Source: Clostridia bacterium (GTDB taxonomy: Bacteria > Bacillota > Clostridia > Christensenellales > Borkfalkiaceae). Taken from it: 5,940 bases of DNA. The stretch spans positions 1 through 5,940 of the forward strand of contig JAGCMG010000105.1 in assembly GCA_017646555.1 (NCBI GenBank), read 5' to 3'. Positions 1 through 5,940 of the stretch are shown here, piece after piece (position 1 is the stretch's first letter; the number at the start of each line of letters is the position of its first letter). Both the position numbers and the translations under genes were made by a program. The notes under the pieces were generated by a model. The model was not told the origin of the DNA, did not search any database, and was given only the letters and a program-made list of their open reading frames with translations.

Positions 1-183
1 AAATATCAAAACTATAAAATAGTTCATTTTCACGTCAAACGGTGCTGTGAAAATTGACCATATTAAGAAAGGCTAATTAAAAAACGAAACGTATTAAAGT
101 TATATCTCAATGATTTTACTTAATATAATGACTTAAAGAGATATGATTAAACTACATTATATTAAGTATAAAGGTAAATTTAA
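1..183. other. AT-rich non-coding leader upstream of the lipoprotein gene
   Basis: No credible coding sequence is visible here. The region contains a weak 8-bp inverted repeat (26-33 with 47-54, 13-base loop) and two stronger interleaved inverted repeats annotated separately. No clear sigma-A promoter can be fixed. A TATAAT hexamer lies at 124-129 but has no good -35 at the right distance, and TTGACC at 54-59 has no good -10 at 16-18 bp. The translation signal for the downstream gene is a modest AAAGG at 170-174, nine bases before the ATG. Confidence 0.6.
102..168. promoter_or_regulatory. Two interleaved inverted repeats before the lipoprotein start
   Basis: A perfect 14-bp inverted repeat pairs 117-130 with 155-168 across a 24-base spacer. 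A second perfect 7-bp repeat (ATATCTC at 102-108, GAGATAT at 138-144) has one arm inside the spacer of the first, so the two form a pseudoknot-like or alternating arrangement. The right arm of the long repeat ends one base before the AAAGG ribosome binding site. The left arm contains TATAAT (124-129). The repeats could be a protein operator over the promoter or an RNA structure affecting translation; which one is inference. Stems made only of A/T-rich pairs also arise by chance in such DNA. Confidence 0.4.
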
Positions 184-3150
184 ATGAAAAAAATTATTGT
201 TTTATTACTCTTGCTTTCGGCGATTGCGTTTACTTCAGCGTGTGTGGCGCTGCCAAATAATTCGCAAAATTGTGAGCACGATTTTGACTTGAACGAATTT
301 GCGTTTTCTTCTAAAGACGGGCACGCGCATAAGTGTAAAAAATGTGATGAGCACGACGAGTTAAATAATCATATTTCAAATGCTCCGGCAACTGTTGATA
401 GCGCGGAGATTTGTTCGCTTTGTGGTTGGGAAATTGCGCCAAAACTCTCTGACGATAGTTCAAGTGACGATAATTCGGGTAACGGTGGCTCAAACGACGA
501 TAATAACAATAATGACGACGGTATCGTTGTTGGAAGTTCTTTGTTTGGCGAAGGAAATATGCAAGTTAATGCAGACGATACTGGGCTTTTTGGTATAGGG
601 ACACAAAGCCTAAATATAGATATTTCGGCTGAAGATTTTACCTTAACTTATCTTGTAAAATCAACAAACCCTGCTTTTGAAATGGGTGGTGGTTTTAGAG
701 TAGATGCAAACGGTGTAGAATATACTGCTAATACCGGTTTTATTTTAGAATCAAATCAATACGCTGTTCGTTGGCTTAATAACTGGTCGGGTGTATACGG
801 CGTTAATAATTTATTAAATAATGATTCTTTCGTTTCGGGTGTATACACCATGATTGTTAAAAACGGTAATACTTTTAAGCATTTTTACCGTGTAGCAGAA
901 AATTCATCTTGGGTTATGTCGGGCAGTATTTCGCTAGAAAATATCACGGGATATTATTTTACTAATTTTGGTAATGACGGCGTTTCCACTTATACTTACG
1001 ACGATATAACTTTCACCCCTACAGCGCCTAATCTTGCAAATACGGTTATTGCAAACGGTAACGTTAGTATCATAGCAGGTATTTCTTCTTACGAACACGT
1101 TGGTCAAATTTCTTTTGCAAAAGGGGAAGAAGTTATTACCACAACCGTTGATAATAACGGTAATTATAGTGCAACTCTCACTAGTGGTGGCGAATGGGAA
1201 GTTACTATATCTAACTCGCAAATTCGCCCAAAAACTTATTTATTTGATAATACTGGAACGTTTGATTTAGAATTTGCTTATCCATTACTTGCGAATATAG
1301 GCAATTCATCTCTTACTCCAGACAATTTTGGCTACGTTGGTACAGGTTCTTGGGATGCTTTGAATATTCCCGTAACTCAAAATCAATTTACTTTATATTA
1401 TACCGTTCAATCAGCAACGCCTGAAACTCGTGGTTTAGGTTTTGCTGTTAAAAGTAACGATACTAACAGTAGTGGAAATATGATTGAGTACACTGCTGAG
1501 GCAGGCTACGTTGTAGAAGATGGTGAGTTTAGATTAAGATGGCTCAACAACTGGAACGGCACTTCGGGTGCAAATCTTTATATTGATAGAGACGACTTTA
1601 TTACCGGCGTAAATATTATGATTACGCGAAACGGCGATACGTTTACTATGTTCTATAAAAATCCATCAACTAACGAGTGGGTTCAAGCGGCTATTTTTGA
1701 CGAAGATAACGTCAACGGTTTCTTCTTCTTAAATTTCTCAAGTGGTTCGTATTCAGCAAAGGATTTTGGATATCTTCCTTACGTGAATTATTCAAATAAT
1801 CAAGTTCTCGTTAAAGGAATTATGAAAGTTAGTTCTGGTAGCAAAACTTACGTTTCTGAAAGGACTTTAATAACTTTTACGAAAGGCAATCTCACGTATA
1901 AAGTTACAACAAATAATTACGGTGAATATTCTATCGTTTTACCAGAAGGTGGGGAATGGAATATTTCTCCATACGGTTGCTTTGCATTGTCGCAAAACTT
2001 TAACGGCGATACCACTGCAGATTTAATTTTTGGCCGTGATATCGTGTATAAAAACGCTGGCAATACGGGCGATATGTCCGTTGGTACGGACGGTAATTCG
2101 CTTTCGGGGGGGCACTGGCGTGCAGTTAATATTTCCGTAACTCAAAATCAATTTACCTTATATTATACCGTTCAATCAGCAACGCCTGAAACTCGTGGTT
2201 TAGGTTTTACTGTTAAAAGTAACGATACTAACAGTAGTGGAAATATGATTGAATACACTGCTGAGGCAGGCTACGTTGTAGAAGATGGTGAGTTTAGATT
2301 AAGATGGCTCAACAACTGGAACGGCACTTCCGGTAAAAATCTTTATATTGATAGAGACGATTTTATTAGCGGTGTAAAAATAATGATAGTGCGTGACGGC
2401 AATACGTTTATGATGTGTTACAATAATCCGTCAACAAACGAGTGGACGCGTGCGGCTATTTTTGACGAAGATAACGTCAACGGTTTCTTCTTCTTGAATT
2501 TTTCGGAAAATTCGTACAGTATTAAGAATATAGAATATATTCCGTATTTAACTAATGAAAATATAGTCGTTCCTGAAGTTTTGCCTGAAACAAAAGAAAT
2601 AATTGCGTATTCGCAAGAGGACGTAAGATGGGCAAACCTTAGCCACGGTAATAATCCTACCGGCAATAATAGTATTATTGCAAACGGTTGTGGTATATTA
2701 TCAGTTGTTAACGCTCTCAATTATAAAAGAGGGGTTGCAGACGTTTATAATTTAATTGACGACCTTGCGACTTGGGCATATCAAGTTGGCGCGTATAATT
2801 CGGGGTTTGACGGCATTTGGGCAGGTCAATTCTATTCGGTTTTTGCATCAAGCACTTTTGCTTCTACTTACAACGTAAGTTTTGGTAGCGAAATTTGGTC
2901 AAGCGCTAACGATAGCCGATTGAAAAATCATTTAAGTCAGGGGGGCGTAGCGATTGCTCACGTTGCTTACGGACATATGATTTGTCTTGCATCTTACGAT
3001 TATGCAACGGATACTTATCTCGTTTTAGATTCTTATCCACGCGCAGCGCACGGTACGGCTAACGGCGTGGCGTATTTAACCACTTCACAACTTTCAGGCG
3101 CAATCGCTAAAATGACTGTTGACCGTTTTGCTTTAATGACTTTTAACTAA
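184..3150 (+). CDS. Modular surface lipoprotein with C-terminal C39-like cysteine peptidase domain
   Basis: Predicted extracellular lipoprotein of 988 residues. Residues 1-20 are a lipoprotein signal: two Lys, a Leu-rich core, then T-S-A-C with Cys20 as the lipidated residue (Thr at -3 is less usual). Residues 30-80 form a Cys/His-rich segment with CxxC pairs at 51/54 and 77/80. Residues 89-112 are an acidic Asn/Ser/Gly linker. Three related beta-rich domains follow (about 117-280, 370-534, 625-789), each with an RWLNNW motif (196, 452, 707). Two short linkers between them (286-369, 535-624) share an nGxY...GGEW pattern like carboxypeptidase-regulatory or Ig-like folds. Residues 804-988 resemble the C39-like family: YSQEDVRW at 809-816, Cys836 in GCGILS, His931 in GHMI and Asp949 in VLDSYP form a plausible triad. 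The repeated domains may be jelly-roll, carbohydrate-binding or adhesive modules (inference). The substrate is unknown. AAAGG at 170-174 supports the start. Confidence 0.85.
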   Translation: MKKIIVLLLLLSAIAFTSACVALPNNSQNCEHDFDLNEFAFSSKDGHAHKCKKCDEHDELNNHISNAPATVDSAEICSLCGWEIAPKLSDDSSSDDNSGNGGSNDDNNNNDDGIVVGSSLFGEGNMQVNADDTGLFGIGTQSLNIDISAEDFTLTYLVKSTNPAFEMGGGFRVDANGVEYTANTGFILESNQYAVRWLNNWSGVYGVNNLLNNDSFVSGVYTMIVKNGNTFKHFYRVAENSSWVMSGSISLENITGYYFTNFGNDGVSTYTYDDITFTPTAPNLANTVIANGNVSIIAGISSYEHVGQISFAKGEEVITTTVDNNGNYSATLTSGGEWEVTISNSQIRPKTYLFDNTGTFDLEFAYPLLANIGNSSLTPDNFGYVGTGSWDALNIPVTQNQFTLYYTVQSATPETRGLGFAVKSNDTNSSGNMIEYTAEAGYVVEDGEFRLRWLNNWNGTSGANLYIDRDDFITGVNIMITRNGDTFTMFYKNPSTNEWVQAAIFDEDNVNGFFFLNFSSGSYSAKDFGYLPYVNYSNNQVLVKGIMKVSSGSKTYVSERTLITFTKGNLTYKVTTNNYGEYSIVLPEGGEWNISPYGCFALSQNFNGDTTADLIFGRDIVYKNAGNTGDMSVGTDGNSLSGGHWRAVNISVTQNQFTLYYTVQSATPETRGLGFTVKSNDTNSSGNMIEYTAEAGYVVEDGEFRLRWLNNWNGTSGKNLYIDRDDFISGVKIMIVRDGNTFMMCYNNPSTNEWTRAAIFDEDNVNGFFFLNFSENSYSIKNIEYIPYLTNENIVVPEVLPETKEIIAYSQEDVRWANLSHGNNPTGNNSIIANGCGILSVVNALNYKRGVADVYNLIDDLATWAYQVGAYNSGFDGIWAGQFYSVFASSTFASTYNVSFGSEIWSSANDSRLKNHLSQGGVAIAHVAYGHMICLASYDYATDTYLVLDSYPRAAHGTANGVAYLTTSQLSGAIAKMTVDRFALMTFN
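1371..1600 (+). repeat. Internal near-identical direct repeat, copy 1 (lipoprotein domain 2)
   Basis: This block inside the lipoprotein gene matches 2136-2365 at an offset of exactly 765 bases (255 codons). By hand alignment there are 7 differences in 230 bases. It encodes the core of the second beta-rich domain, residues about 396-472. The next 86 bases (1601-1686) drop to roughly 73% identity, and then 1687-1730 are identical again to 2452-2495. The first domain (about 117-280) is related only at protein level. Confidence 0.93.
2136..2365 (+). repeat. Internal near-identical direct repeat, copy 2 (lipoprotein domain 3)
   Basis: Second copy of the block at 1371-1600, encoding residues about 651-727 of the lipoprotein. 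It is in the same frame, so recombination between copies would delete or add exactly 255 codons without a frameshift. Sequence on either side of the block is clearly more diverged, apart from the shared 44-base stretch at 2452-2495. Confidence 0.93.
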
Positions 3151-3250
3151 AAAAAGGCTTACAAAATACGTTAATTTGTTATTTACGAACTGCCTAAATT
3201 ATTGCTTATATCAAAGCACACCTTACGATTAGAAATAAATGAAATAATAT

Positions 3251-3282
3251 AAAACGACGGTATGCGTATACCGTCGTTTTTT
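3251..3282. terminator. Bidirectional intrinsic terminator between convergent genes
   Basis: A perfect 13-bp stem (3251-3263 with 3268-3280) closes a 4-base loop. On the + strand it ends in six T (3277-3282), suited to the lipoprotein transcript that stops at 3150. On the - strand the arm ends in TTTT followed by an AT-rich run, suited to groEL, whose stop codon is only 18 bases away. The rest of 3151-3298 shows no gene or other convincing element. Confidence 0.88.
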
Positions 3283-3298
3283 GATTTTAAAGTATTTA

Positions 3299-4918
3299 TT
3301 AATACATTCCACCACCCATTGGTGCTTGTGGAGGAGTAGGTTCTGGAATATCTGCAACGATACTTTCAGTAGTTAAAAGTACGCTTGCAACGCTTGCTGC
3401 GTTTTCTAATGCTGAACGTGTAACTTTCGTTGGGTCGATAATGCCTGTTTCAACCATATCAACATATTCTTCGGTAAGCGCGTTAAAGCCGTAATTTTTG
3501 TTGTCCGACTTTAATACTTCGTGTAAGATTACAGCGCCGTCAAGACCTGCGTTTGATGCGATTTGTTTAAGTGGTGCTTCAATTGCTTTAAGAACGATTG
3601 TAGCGCCCGTTTTTTCGTCGCCTGAAAGTGTTTCAACGTATTTAGTAAGGGCAGGGATAGTGGTTATTAAAGCGATACCACCACCTGGCACGATACCTTC
3701 CTGAACGGCTGCTCTTGTTGCGTTGAGCGCGTCTTCAATACGAAGTTTCTTTTCTTTCATTTCAAGTTCGGTTGCTGCGCCTACGTTGATAACTGCTACG
3801 CCACCTGCAAGTTTAGCAAGTCTTTCTTGTAATTTTTCTTTGTCGTATTCAGAAGTAGTAACTTTAATTTGTTCTTTGATAGCGTATTTTCTTGCCTCAA
3901 TTTCCATTTGTGCGCCAGCGCCACCTACGATAGTGGTATTGTCCTTATCAACCTTAACGGAAGAACAACGACCTAACATATCTAAAGTTACGTCTTTAAA
4001 TTCAAGCCCTAAATCCGTTGAAACTACTTGACCACCGGTTAAAATAGCAATATCTTCAAGCATAGCTTTTCTTCTGTCGCCAAAACCAGGCGCTTTTACT
4101 GCTACACAGTTGAAAATGCCTTTTAACTTATTAACTACTAAGGCTGCAAGAGCATCACCTTCAACGTCTTCAGCAATAATTAAAAGTTTTTGACCTTGTT
4201 GTGCAATAGGCTCGATAACTGGTAAAATTTCTTGAATAGAAGAAATCTTTTTGTCGGTAATAAGGATAAGTGGATTTTCTAAAATCGCTTCCATTTTATC
4301 GGTGTTGGTCACCATATACGCCGAAGCATAACCACGGTCGAACTGCATACCTTCAACGGTGGTGAGTTCGGTTTTCATAGTTTTGCTTTCTTCAATAGTG
4401 ATAACGCCGTCTTTACCAACGATTTCCATAGCGTCGGAAATAAGTTTACCAACTTCTTCGTCGCCGGCAGAGATTGCGGCTACTTGTTGGGTTGCAGTCT
4501 TATTTTTAACAGGGGTAGAGATGTTTTTAAGTTCATCAGTTACCACTTTTACTGCGCCCGATATACCTTTTTTAATGATGATAGGATTAGCGCCAGCGGC
4601 AACGTTTTTTAAGCCTTCTTTAATCATTGCTTGCGCTAAAACCATAGCAGTCGTAGTCCCGTCGCCTGCTATATCGTTGGTTTTTGTTGATACTTCTTTA
4701 ACCATTGAAGCGCCCATATTTTCAAACGGGTCTTCAAGTTCAATTTCCTTTGCAATCGTTACGCCGTCGTTAGTGATAAGGGGAGAACCGTATTTTTTTT
4801 CTAAAACGACGTTTCTACCTTTAGGACCGAGCGTGATTTTTACGGTATTTGCTAAAGCGTCAACGCCTTTTTCAAGAGCAACTCTTGCTTCTTCACCGTG
4901 TTTTAATTGTTTTGCCAT
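3299..4918 (-). CDS. groL: Chaperonin GroEL (Hsp60)
   Basis: Full-length 60-kDa chaperonin of 539 residues, close to the family's usual 540-550. It forms the cytoplasmic double-ring folding chamber that works with GroES and ATP. Visible nucleotide-site motifs are TLGPKG (29-34), DGTTT (86-90), Asp396 in the conserved EDALNAT segment (matching the E. coli catalytic Asp398), PGGG (411-414) and Asp495 near the C terminus. The apical domain has the conserved GMQFDRGYAS stretch at 190-199. The start is supported by GAGGTG (4925-4930 on the minus strand) six bases upstream. It lies 14 bases after groES and is co-transcribed with it. The C-terminal tail is short, ending MGGGMY with a single GGGM instead of the several GGM repeats seen in many bacteria. 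Confidence 0.98.
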   Translation of the reverse strand: MAKQLKHGEEARVALEKGVDALANTVKITLGPKGRNVVLEKKYGSPLITNDGVTIAKEIELEDPFENMGASMVKEVSTKTNDIAGDGTTTAMVLAQAMIKEGLKNVAAGANPIIIKKGISGAVKVVTDELKNISTPVKNKTATQQVAAISAGDEEVGKLISDAMEIVGKDGVITIEESKTMKTELTTVEGMQFDRGYASAYMVTNTDKMEAILENPLILITDKKISSIQEILPVIEPIAQQGQKLLIIAEDVEGDALAALVVNKLKGIFNCVAVKAPGFGDRRKAMLEDIAILTGGQVVSTDLGLEFKDVTLDMLGRCSSVKVDKDNTTIVGGAGAQMEIEARKYAIKEQIKVTTSEYDKEKLQERLAKLAGGVAVINVGAATELEMKEKKLRIEDALNATRAAVQEGIVPGGGIALITTIPALTKYVETLSGDEKTGATIVLKAIEAPLKQIASNAGLDGAVILHEVLKSDNKNYGFNALTEEYVDMVETGIIDPTKVTRSALENAASVASVLLTTESIVADIPEPTPPQAPMGGGMY

Positions 4919-4932
4919 AATTTACACCTCTT

Positions 4933-5217
4933 TTATTCAACAATAGCGAGAATATCCGCTTGTTTTATTATAGTTACTTCTTTTCCGTCAATTTTAAAAT
5001 CAGACCCAGCGTATTTTGAGTAAAGAACGGTATCGCCTACTTTTACTTGCATTACGATTTCTTTGCCGTCAACAACGCCACCAGGGCCTACTGCAATAAC
5101 TTTTGCAAGTTGTTGCTTTTCTTGCGAAGCGGAAGGAAGTATAAATCCGCTTTTAGTTGTTTCGTTATTTTCCGTAGACTCAACTACTACTTTATCGAAT
5201 AACGGTATAATTTTCAT
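4933..5217 (-). CDS. groS: Co-chaperonin GroES (Hsp10)
   Basis: Complete 94-residue GroES, the usual length. The heptameric lid caps the GroEL ring during protein folding in the cytoplasm. The N terminus MKIIPLFDKVVV matches the family's opening strand. The mobile loop lies at about residues 16-34 and carries the hydrophobic GroEL-contacting tripeptide as Phe-Ile-Leu (25-27). The GPGG turn (44-47), VKVGDTVLYSKYAG (58-71) and the closing DILAIVE are also typical. It is the first gene of the operon, with a strong AGGAGG Shine-Dalgarno seven bases before the ATG and the CIRCE operator just upstream, so HrcA repression is expected. Confidence 0.98.
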   Translation of the reverse strand: MKIIPLFDKVVVESTENNETTKSGFILPSASQEKQQLAKVIAVGPGGVVDGKEIVMQVKVGDTVLYSKYAGSDFKIDGKEVTIIKQADILAIVE

Positions 5218-5224
5218 TTTTAAG

Positions 5225-5230
5225 CCTCCT
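5225..5230 (-). promoter_or_regulatory. Shine-Dalgarno of groES
   Basis: AGGAGG on the minus strand, seven bases before the groES ATG. It is a full anti-16S match and fixes the start. Confidence 0.9.
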
Positions 5231-5233
5231 ATC

Positions 5234-5260
5234 TTAGCACTCTCAACATTAAAGTGCTAA
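5234..5260 (-). promoter_or_regulatory. CIRCE operator (HrcA binding site)
   Basis: The element has the known 9-9-9 layout. On the + strand it reads TTAGCACTC (5234-5242), a 9-base spacer and AAGTGCTAA (5252-5260), with one mismatch to the consensus GAGTGCTAA in the second arm. It lies directly between the groES promoter and ribosome binding site, over or just after the expected transcription start. This is the standard position for HrcA repression, relieved on heat shock. HrcA itself is not in the window. Confidence 0.96.
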
Positions 5261-5268
5261 CTATTTCT

Positions 5269-5296
5269 ATTATATACTATTAAAAGGTTTTGTCAA
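5269..5296 (-). promoter_or_regulatory. Sigma-A-type promoter of groES-groEL
   Basis: Reading the minus strand, a perfect TTGACA (5296-5291) is followed by a 16-bp spacer and a perfect TATAAT (5274-5269). The expected start near 5262 lies at the edge of CIRCE. Full consensus hexamers fit a strong promoter held in check by a repressor. Confidence 0.9.
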
Positions 5297-5356
5297 TCGA
5301 TTTTTTATAAAAATAATAATATTTAAGCGCGTATTTTGTAAAATTGAAAAAAATTA

Positions 5357-5385
5357 TTGAAATATATTTAAATTTATGATAAAAT
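5357..5385 (+). promoter_or_regulatory. Probable sigma-A-type promoter of the dCMP deaminase gene
   Basis: TTGAAA (5357-5362), a 17-bp spacer and TAAAAT (5380-5385) preceded by TG at 5377-5378 give an extended -10. The predicted start lies about 25 bases before the ATG. The surrounding DNA is very AT-rich, so alternative -10 hexamers are possible. Confidence 0.6.
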
Positions 5386-5406
5386 ATATTAAAATATAGT
5401 TAATTT

Positions 5407-5411
5407 AGGAG
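5407..5411 (+). promoter_or_regulatory. Shine-Dalgarno of the dCMP deaminase gene
   Basis: AGGAG seven bases before the ATG at 5419; it supports this start over the later in-frame ATG at Met10. Confidence 0.85.
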
Positions 5412-5418
5412 TTTTTTT

Positions 5419-5880
5419 ATGATAAATAAGTGGGATGAAAGGTTTATGCAACTGGCGGAAGTTGTTTCAACTTGGTCAAGTTGTTATCAAGAAAATCGCC
5501 ACGTTGGCGCAGTTGTTGTTAAAGATAAAAGAATTTTAACGACGGGTTATAACGGCGCGCCGGTGGGCATTAAAAGTTGCGCTGATAGGGGCGTTTGTTT
5601 ACGTCGTGAAAGAAATATTCCGTCAGGCACTATGCAAGAAGTTTGCTATGCTGTTCACGCTGAACAAAACGCAATTTGTCAAGCGGCAAAGATGGGTATT
5701 AGTTTAGAAGGCGCTACTTTATACTGCACTCACCAACCGTGCGTTATTTGTGCAAGAATCATTATCAATTCGGGTATAAAGAAAATAATATTTAAGTACG
5801 GCTATCCAGATGAATTTGCTATGCAACTTTTTAACGAAGCGGGTATGGAAGTCGTTAAATACGACGATTTAGATAAATAA
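5419..5880 (+). CDS. comEB: Deoxycytidylate (dCMP) deaminase, ComEB type
   Basis: A 153-residue zinc-dependent deaminase that converts dCMP to dUMP, the precursor for thymidylate synthase, in the cytoplasm. The cytidine/deoxycytidylate deaminase core is intact: HAE at 80-82 supplies the zinc-binding His80 and the catalytic Glu82, and PCVIC at 107-111 supplies Cys108 and Cys111. The GYNGAP motif at 43-48 and the Cys-rich segment around 54-60 are typical of the dCMP deaminase/ComEB branch, as opposed to free-nucleoside cytidine deaminases or tRNA adenosine deaminases. Length is normal. It is transcribed away from groES-groEL with its own promoter and a following terminator, so it is probably monocistronic. 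The comEB name reflects family membership; a role in DNA uptake is not implied, as no other com genes are present. Confidence 0.93.
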   Translation: MINKWDERFMQLAEVVSTWSSCYQENRHVGAVVVKDKRILTTGYNGAPVGIKSCADRGVCLRRERNIPSGTMQEVCYAVHAEQNAICQAAKMGISLEGATLYCTHQPCVICARIIINSGIKKIIFKYGYPDEFAMQLFNEAGMEVVKYDDLDK

Positions 5881-5883
5881 TAA

Positions 5884-5920
5884 AAAAGGTCTCAAAAGGA
5901 TTTACTTTTGGGACTTTTGT
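5884..5920 (+). terminator. Probable intrinsic terminator after the dCMP deaminase gene
   Basis: The arms at 5884-5898 and 5905-5918 pair with one bulged G (5889) and one G-U pair around a 6-base loop. The A-rich 5' arm begins directly after the stop codon and the 3' arm runs into a T-rich stretch. The stem is AT-rich and so only moderately stable, but position and form fit. Confidence 0.65.
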
Positions 5921-5930
5921 TAAGTTTATA

Positions 5931-5940
5931 GGGGTGTTAT
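5931..5940 (+). promoter_or_regulatory. Possible ribosome binding site of a gene beyond the window
   Basis: AGGGGTG (5930-5936) lies after the terminator, close to the window end, and resembles a Shine-Dalgarno. No start codon is visible before the sequence ends, so this is only suggestive. Confidence 0.25.

Noticed and set aside
26..54. 8-bp inverted repeat as a terminator of an upstream gene
   Set aside because: The stem is AT-rich with a 13-base loop and is not followed by a T run on either strand, so it does not fit an intrinsic terminator.
934..1221. 95-codon minus-strand frame with several cysteines
   Set aside because: It is a shadow of the lipoprotein coding strand; no ribosome binding site or family resemblance.
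1371..2365. Repeats as an insertion sequence or mobile element
   Set aside because: The repeats are in frame within one gene and encode the same protein domain; there is no transposase, terminal inverted repeat or target duplication.
2418..2720. 100-codon open frame on the - strand inside the lipoprotein gene
   Set aside because: It overlaps a well-supported coding region with clear domain structure on the + strand and shows no start signal or recognisable motif.
4359..4946. 195-codon open frame on the + strand antisense to groEL
   Set aside because: It lies entirely opposite groEL and the groES-groEL junction, has no ribosome binding site of note, and encodes a low-complexity Ser/Val/Ile/Thr-rich product typical of the antisense frame of a conserved gene.
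5297..5400. AT-rich stretch as a replication origin or small RNA
   Set aside because: No DnaA-box cluster or stable hairpin is visible; the composition is explained by the divergent promoters of groES and the dCMP deaminase gene.

Overview
The window looks like chromosome from an AT-rich, low-GC Gram-positive bacterium, most likely a member of Bacillota in or near Clostridia. Four things support this: groES-groEL sits behind a CIRCE operator (the HrcA repressor site) and a consensus housekeeping-type promoter; Shine-Dalgarno sites are strong; all four genes end in TAA; and the long secreted gene carries a lipoprotein signal with a papain-like C39-type domain of the kind common in gut Firmicutes surface proteins. 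The genus cannot be fixed from sequence reading alone.

Layout. Bases 1-183 are a non-coding AT-rich leader with two interleaved inverted repeats. Bases 184-3150 (+) encode a 988-residue predicted lipoprotein. In order it has a signal peptide with Cys20, a Cys/His-rich segment, an acidic Asn/Ser/Gly linker, three related beta-rich domains spaced about 255 residues apart and separated by two short Ig-like/carboxypeptidase-regulatory-like linkers, and a C-terminal C39-like cysteine peptidase domain. Bases 3151-3298 hold a perfect-stem terminator shared by this gene and the convergent groEL. Bases 3299-5217 (-) are the groES-groEL operon. Bases 5218-5418 are a divergent promoter region, with the groES promoter and CIRCE on one side and a promoter for the next gene on the other. 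Bases 5419-5880 (+) encode a ComEB-type dCMP deaminase followed by its own terminator. The last 20 bases may hold the ribosome binding site of a gene beyond the window.

Functionally these are three separate transcription units. GroES/GroEL is the HrcA-regulated chaperonin system and dCMP deaminase feeds dUMP to thymidylate synthesis; both are conserved housekeeping functions. The accessory part is the large surface lipoprotein, which probably displays adhesive or carbohydrate-binding domains and carries a peptidase or amidase activity outside the cell. Its second and third domains share a block of about 97% DNA identity flanked by diverged sequence, which points to recent internal duplication or gene conversion. 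I see no CRISPR array, tRNA, rRNA, insertion sequence or defence system.
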